DNA from: Actinomycetes bacterium | Lineage (GTDB): Bacteria; Actinomycetota; Actinomycetes; S36-B12; GCA-2699445 | DNA: 9,006 nucleotides | Assembly (NCBI GenBank): GCA_022600255.1 | Contig: JAHZKU010000063.1 | Location: 1 to 9,006, forward strand | Direction: 5' to 3' | In this document: positions 5,614 through 9,006 of the stretch, piece by piece | How positions within the stretch are numbered: position 1 is the stretch's first letter | Layout of the letters: every line of letters begins with the position of its first letter | The notes under the pieces: model-generated | Database searches by the model: none | Told to the model about the DNA's origin: nothing | The model's input: the letters and a program-made list of their open reading frames with translations, nothing else | Translations under genes and position numbers: made by a program

Positions 5614-5932
5614 CCGATTCCGAGCAGCCCGCACCAACCACTTGACTTACATAGAAGCGTCCCCGATCCGGAGTCACCTATCGAAACTGATCACAGGGTT
5701 TTCAGGTCCGAGCCCGCGGCCCCGCGGTGCCATTACACCTGAACGCTCTCGCCGTCGAGCGACGCGCCGCTTGCATCTGACGACCTCCGACTGCCTATCG
5801 GCGGTGTTCGAGGTGGACGACGGATCGAGTGTGGATCGTGAGGGAAACCCGGGGCACGACGAGGACGATCCAGCGACAACGCGTTGAACCGCCCCGAAAT
5901 GTTCCGGGTGAACCATTCCCTTGCTCGCGACG

Positions 5933-7267
5933 CTACCTGATCCTGAATCCACGGCGCAGCTTCGTTTTGTTTCCGGCTGCATCGCCGGCCACGATCTTGA
6001 GCTTGTAGCGCCCTGGCTGGAGCCGATTCAGGTTCTGGTTGAAACGGTCCGAAGCGTCGTCACTAATCAGGGCAAGCATCCTGAACTTGCACCTTTTGGA
6101 CCCGGTCATGGAACCGTCCGAGAGGAGGTGCCTGCACTTGCCGCCAAGTCGCTTCAGACCCAACTTCAGGACGTCTATTTCCGAATCGTCAGTGACGATG
6201 CCCTTGATGCGCTTCACTTTCGGGGCCTGGTAGGTCCGTCCGGGCTTCGGTCGACCCTTCAGCGTCAGGCTCGGCGCGATGTCATCCGAAGCGGACTCTT
6301 CGCCGGGTGCGGCTACGAGATCATCGTTCCCCGGGTTCGGCTCGAAAGGTTGCGGCGGATCAACCACCTGGACGCCGCGCCAGTCACCCTGCTGCGCTGA
6401 GGAGCCAGCCTCAGAGACCCGCTGCAGGTCTTCATGGGCCAGATCACTGGTGAACAGCTCGCTGCCGTCCTGCTGTGGCACACCCCGGGTGAACAGCAGC
6501 CGGGTACCGTCGGGCGAGTAGCTTGCGTGGGTCTCGTCGAAGCCGGGCGTTTCGGTCAGCCATTCGGTGTGGCCGTCAGAGAGGCGCACCGTCTTGAGGT
6601 CCCACTGGCCACCCCGAAACTCGCTGAACAGCACCTTTCTGCCGTCGGGGGAGAAGGTGGAACTCCACAACAGGCTCTGTCCGGGGTAAACCTGCTCGTC
6701 AGAGCTCCCGTCAGGCGTGGTCACTCTCACCGCGTAGCGGCCATTCTCCGAATGAACATAGGCGATCCGAGAACCGTCCGGAGAGAAGTTCGGCGTTGCG
6801 TTGAATCCGGAGTTGGTCAGCGGTTCCTGGTTCGTCCCGTCCGCCGACATCGTTGCGATGTCCGATCCGTTCACACCATGGTTCACGTAGACGATGGAAG
6901 TCTGGTCAGGACTGAAGTCAGGGTCCGATGCGGATTGTGGGTCGTTAGTGAGTACGCGCCCACGGCCGTCCCGACTCCAGATCATGATCTGAGAGGACTC
7001 CTCATCACCGAGTGGCGAGTCGAAAGCGATTCTGGTCCCGTCATGCGACCAGCTCGGATGCCGCTCGAGGCCACGACCGAGCTCTCTGGTGACCTGACCG
7101 TTGCGGCCGTCGCTGATGAACAGGCCGTTGCCGCCTTGGCCGTGCCCGACGAAGACGATGTCGGAGTTGGCCGTTGCTGCTCGTGCCGCTGGAATCGCAA
7201 TGATGTTCGCCACCAGTACCACCAAGATAAGCCCGACCCCCGTCAGGGAGAGTTTCTTGAATGTCAT
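5933..7267 (-). CDS. exported TolB-like PD40 beta-propeller protein with C-terminal beta-sandwich
   Basis: The protein has 444 aa. Residues 1-30 are a Sec signal peptide (MTFKKL, hydrophobic core 9-25, cleavage after PAARA), so it acts outside the cytoplasm. Five PD40/WD40-like TolB repeats follow: WSHDGTRIAF (73), FSPDQTSIVY (118), FSPDGSRIAY (161), FSPDGRKVLF (205) and YSPDGTRLLF (250), forming a propeller to about 298. An acidic Pro-rich linker (303-330) leads to a C-terminal domain (330-444) with Cys378 and Cys393, likely a disulfide, and AGDAAGNKT, typical of Ig-like sandwiches. True TolB has an N-terminal domain and works with Pal; neither is seen, so binding or scaffold roles outside the cell are only inferred. 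The ATG at 7267 is chosen over one at 7315 because GAGGAGGA (7271-7278) precedes it and the signal peptide then starts correctly. Confidence 0.88.
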   Translation of the reverse strand: MTFKKLSLTGVGLILVVLVANIIAIPAARAATANSDIVFVGHGQGGNGLFISDGRNGQVTRELGRGLERHPSWSHDGTRIAFDSPLGDEESSQIMIWSRDGRGRVLTNDPQSASDPDFSPDQTSIVYVNHGVNGSDIATMSADGTNQEPLTNSGFNATPNFSPDGSRIAYVHSENGRYAVRVTTPDGSSDEQVYPGQSLLWSSTFSPDGRKVLFSEFRGGQWDLKTVRLSDGHTEWLTETPGFDETHASYSPDGTRLLFTRGVPQQDGSELFTSDLAHEDLQRVSEAGSSAQQGDWRGVQVVDPPQPFEPNPGNDDLVAAPGEESASDDIAPSLTLKGRPKPGRTYQAPKVKRIKGIVTDDSEIDVLKLGLKRLGGKCRHLLSDGSMTGSKRCKFRMLALISDDASDRFNQNLNRLQPGRYKLKIVAGDAAGNKTKLRRGFRIR

Positions 7268-7270
7268 GGC

Positions 7271-7278
7271 TCCTCCTC
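7271..7278 (-). promoter_or_regulatory. Shine-Dalgarno that fixes the propeller gene start
   Basis: GAGGAGGA on the minus strand lies three bases before ATG 7267-7265. It excludes the upstream ATG at 7315, which has no such site. Confidence 0.8.
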
Positions 7279-7324
7279 GTGTCCATTCGCCGTATGTGGG
7301 AGTGATGATTGCCATGTTCGGGAA

Positions 7325-7555
7325 CTAACACTTTTTCGGGGACATCACCTGATCGGAGCACTCCACGCTCTCGCTCGCCCCGTCATGAGAGACGCGGTCG
7401 GCCAACACCCGCAGAGCGTCCGTGAGGTGGATGGTGTTGTCGCCGGGGTGGGTGGCACCTAGGGTGACGCGTTTGGCTTCGATGCAACGGATGGGCCCGG
7501 TGGCGTCCCGACGGCTCATCGATCGAACCAACCATTCGCGACGATCTGCGACCAC
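7325..7555 (-). CDS. small hypothetical protein upstream of the propeller gene
   Basis: A 76-aa frame runs from GTG 7555 to TAG 7325-7327, with an internal ATG at 7519 as the alternative start. Codon use is strong for a real gene (GCC ACC CAC CCC GGC GAC AAC ACC ATC CAC CTC). The sequence is mixed beta then helix (GPIRCIEAKRVTLGA, then IHLTDALRVLADRV) with a polar tail containing two of its three Cys. There is no signal peptide and no known motif. It lies 57 bases upstream of the propeller gene on the same strand, so they may share a transcript, and is divergent from the thioesterase with only 29 bases between starts. No Shine-Dalgarno is seen, so a leaderless GTG start is possible. Function unknown. 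Confidence 0.4.
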   Translation of the reverse strand: MVADRREWLVRSMSRRDATGPIRCIEAKRVTLGATHPGDNTIHLTDALRVLADRVSHDGASESVECSDQVMSPKKC

Positions 7556-7571
7556 CGGGGCCGCAACCCGG

Positions 7572-7577
7572 CATACT
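7572..7577 (+). promoter_or_regulatory. candidate -10 box for a leaderless thioesterase transcript
   Basis: CATACT ends seven bases before ATG 7585, the spacing expected if transcription starts at the A of the start codon. No Shine-Dalgarno precedes the ATG (GGCATACTCAGCACT), which supports a leaderless message, common in actinomycetes. No convincing -35 box was found. Confidence 0.4.
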
Positions 7578-7584
7578 CAGCACT

Positions 7585-8535
7585 ATGCAGGTGGAGGACT
7601 TCGACGACCGGCCCCCGCATCACCCGGAGGCCCCTTTCCTGGATCGGCTGTCATTGCGCCGAGTTGACCGGGATATCTTCACCGGCTGGTGCCACGCGGG
7701 CGCTCCACAGCGCGCGTTTGGGGGCCAGGTAGCCGCCCAAGCCCTGGTCGCTGCGGGAACGACGGTTGAGCAACCCGGGCGCCGCGTCCATTCCTTGCAC
7801 TCCTACTTCCTGCGGCCAGGGCGAACCACGGACCACATTGTCTACCAAGTGGATCGGCCCAGGGACGGTCGTTCCTTCTCCACACGCAGGGTGCGCGCCG
7901 TGCAGTATGGCGAGACAATCTTCACGATGTCGGCCTCCTTTGCTAAAGCACAGTCTGGCCCGAGCCATGAAGAGACGTTCCAAGTCGACGCTGCAGAGTC
8001 GTGGCTTTCCGCTATCCCGGGACCCAACGAAGTCGCCGAACTGGATATTCTCGCGCAAATCAAGCGCAACAATAACTACTCCGGAGAGGATTCCGATGAC
8101 TCGGCACGTCGAGCAGGCTTCCCCGATCAGGACCTAATCGACCTGCGCTTCGTGCCGAAGGATCGTGTCGTCGGACTCCAGGGCCAGCGTTGGGATCGGA
8201 TGGCCTGGATCCGTACCAAGGAGCTGCTACCGCCGGATAACCTCGTACAATCCTGTGCCCTGACTTACTTCTCCGACCTAACTCTGGTGGGTACCGTGCT
8301 GAGTCACTACGACGACCAAAACCCCACGATCGGTGTGCAGCAAGACGTCGCGTCGATCGACCATGCGCTGTGGTTCCATGCCCCGATCCGCGCCGACGAA
8401 TGGGTACTTTTCGTTACGAAAAGCCCGATCAGCGGCGGTGGGCATGGCTTCGCACGCGGCGAGTTCTTCAACGAGCAGGGCAACTTGATCGCTTCGGCGG
8501 CACAGGAAGTTCTAGTCCGCGACCGACCAGCGTGA
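7585..8535 (+). CDS. tesB: acyl-CoA thioesterase II (TesB family)
   Basis: The protein has 316 aa and hydrolyses medium- to long-chain acyl-CoA to free fatty acid and CoA in the cytoplasm. It is a double hot-dog protein: the first hot-dog has FGGQVAAQAL (45-54), VHSLHSYFLRPG (68-79) and RDGRSFSTRRV (93-103); the second has LTYFSDLTLVG, ASIDHALWFH (256-265) and ARGEFFNEQGNLIASAAQE. By alignment to the E. coli TesB triad Asp204-Thr228-Gln278, the residues here are Asp231, Ser257 and Gln307; Ser for Thr keeps the hydroxyl. It is about 30 residues longer than E. coli TesB, mostly in the linker between the halves (120-190). It could return fatty acid from acyl-CoA and so oppose the WS/DGAT enzyme upstream, but the two are not in one operon. 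It runs convergently into the ABC ATPase gene with 14 bases between stops. Confidence 0.95.
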   Translation: MQVEDFDDRPPHHPEAPFLDRLSLRRVDRDIFTGWCHAGAPQRAFGGQVAAQALVAAGTTVEQPGRRVHSLHSYFLRPGRTTDHIVYQVDRPRDGRSFSTRRVRAVQYGETIFTMSASFAKAQSGPSHEETFQVDAAESWLSAIPGPNEVAELDILAQIKRNNNYSGEDSDDSARRAGFPDQDLIDLRFVPKDRVVGLQGQRWDRMAWIRTKELLPPDNLVQSCALTYFSDLTLVGTVLSHYDDQNPTIGVQQDVASIDHALWFHAPIRADEWVLFVTKSPISGGGHGFARGEFFNEQGNLIASAAQEVLVRDRPA

Positions 8536-8549
8536 CGGCGCGGGCGTCG

Positions 8550-9006
8550 TTAAAGCATCTTCGACAAGAAATCCTGAAACCGTATGTTCTTGGGGTTCTC
8601 CAGAATCTCCCTAGGCGGCCCAGATTCGGAGACGATGCCATCGGCGATGAACACCAGTTGATCGCCGACCTCACGGGCGAAACTCATCTCGTGGGTTACC
8701 ACGAGCATGGTGCGGCCTTCCTCAGCCAACTTCTTCATTACGTCCAGGACTTCCCCCACAAGTTCGGGGTCAAGTGCGGATGTGGGTTCATCGAAGAGCA
8801 GCAGTTTGGGGTCCATCGCTAAGGCCCGCGCGATAGCCGCACGTTGCTGTTGCCCGCCCGATAATTGATTGGGATACACCAGCGCACGGTCTTCCATCCC
8901 CACTCGGATCAGCAATTCCATGGCACGTTCTTTGGCTTCGGCCTTCTTGACGCCACCCACAAGCACCGGCGCTTCCATCACGTTCTGCAGCGCGGTCATG
9001 TGTGGA
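8550..9006 (-). CDS. polar amino acid ABC transporter ATP-binding protein (5' part outside window)
   Basis: The last 152 or so residues are present, ending at TAA 8550-8552; the frame continues past the right edge (PHMTALQNVMEAP, the stretch just after the Q-loop in GlnQ-type proteins). Visible motifs are the ABC signature LSGGQQQR, Walker B with catalytic Glu in LLLFDEPTSALDPE, the H-loop His in VVTHEMSFA, and the family C-terminus EILENPKNIRFQDFLSKML. Walker A and the Q-loop Gln lie outside. It belongs to the GlnQ/GluA/HisP group that powers uptake of glutamine, glutamate or other polar amino acids with a permease and a binding protein, which should lie to the right if the cluster is normal. 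The exact substrate cannot be assigned. Confidence 0.95.
   Translation of the reverse strand, partial: PHMTALQNVMEAPVLVGGVKKAEAKERAMELLIRVGMEDRALVYPNQLSGGQQQRAAIARALAMDPKLLLFDEPTSALDPELVGEVLDVMKKLAEEGRTMLVVTHEMSFAREVGDQLVFIADGIVSESGPPREILENPKNIRFQDFLSKML

Larger units (their letters stand above)
4959..5932. other. long gene-poor region with remnants
   Basis: About 970 bases separate the CPBP gene from the end of the minus-strand propeller gene. Frames here are short or have shadow-like composition, the longest forward one being 5450-5887 (Arg/Ser/Pro-rich, no known motif). Recognisable items are a 15-bp tandem duplication (5111-5140), a 9-bp inverted repeat (5184-5232), a recombinase-like HTH remnant (5282-5410), a small SD-preceded ORF (5491-5613) and two CCGCGG words two bases apart (5714-5727). 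The picture is of decayed or rearranged accessory DNA. Confidence 0.55.

Noticed and set aside
5450..5887. 145-codon forward frame in the gene-poor region
   Set aside because: Arg/Ser/Thr/Pro-rich, no motif, and a start without a ribosome binding site; reads like non-coding sequence.
7268..7315. Upstream ATG for the propeller protein
   Set aside because: It would put 16 polar residues before the signal peptide and has no SD; ATG 7267 has both.
6434..7462. 342-codon forward frame across the propeller gene
   Set aside because: It is the antisense shadow of the PD40 repeats; Arg/Val-rich composition and no recognisable domain.
8534..8548. Bidirectional terminator between tesB and the ABC ATPase
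   Set aside because: Only a 4-bp GACG/CGTC stem and no T-tract on either strand; too weak to call.

Overview
The window looks like chromosomal DNA of a moderately GC-rich actinomycete. The reasons are a WS/DGAT-type wax ester/triacylglycerol synthase, a TesB acyl-CoA thioesterase, a PD40 propeller protein with a C-terminal domain of actinobacterial style, GTG starts, a likely leaderless start, and transposon relics that resemble actinobacterial IS30 and IS21. The genus cannot be named from the sequence.

Layout: (1) 2-76 is the last 24 codons of an upstream gene. (2) 159-899 (+) is a NodB-family polysaccharide deacetylase lipoprotein. (3) 900-1811 is a gene-poor stretch with one doubtful ORF (878-1240), three small hairpins (1243-1309) and a ~310-bp relic mobile element (1369-1678). 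The relic is bounded by imperfect terminal inverted repeats and holds the start of an IS30-like transposase plus a piece of an IS21 IstA-like transposase. (4) 1812-3203 (+) is the wax ester/triacylglycerol synthase; its frame stays open far upstream into the relic, so a longest-ORF start would be wrong. (5) 3204-4043 holds a possible frameshifted small membrane protein (3215-3381, -) and a small hypothetical gene (3550-3813, -). (6) 4044-4958 (+) is a CPBP-family intramembrane metalloprotease. (7) 4959-5932 is about 1 kb without a convincing intact gene; it holds a 15-bp tandem duplication, a 9-bp inverted repeat, a recombinase-like helix-turn-helix remnant and a small SD-preceded ORF. (8) 5933-7267 (-) is an exported TolB-like propeller protein, with a small hypothetical gene upstream on the same strand (7325-7555). 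(9) 7585-8535 (+) is TesB-type acyl-CoA thioesterase II. (10) 8550-9006 (-) is the C-terminal part of a polar amino acid ABC transporter ATPase, convergent with tesB.

The genes do not form one operon. The shared theme that can be supported is acyl-CoA and neutral-lipid metabolism (WS/DGAT and TesB), set among cell-envelope functions (deacetylase lipoprotein, CPBP protease, exported propeller). The most notable structure is the mosaic IS relic with TIRs directly upstream of the acyltransferase. I see no CRISPR array, RNA gene, or recognisable defence or biosynthetic system.
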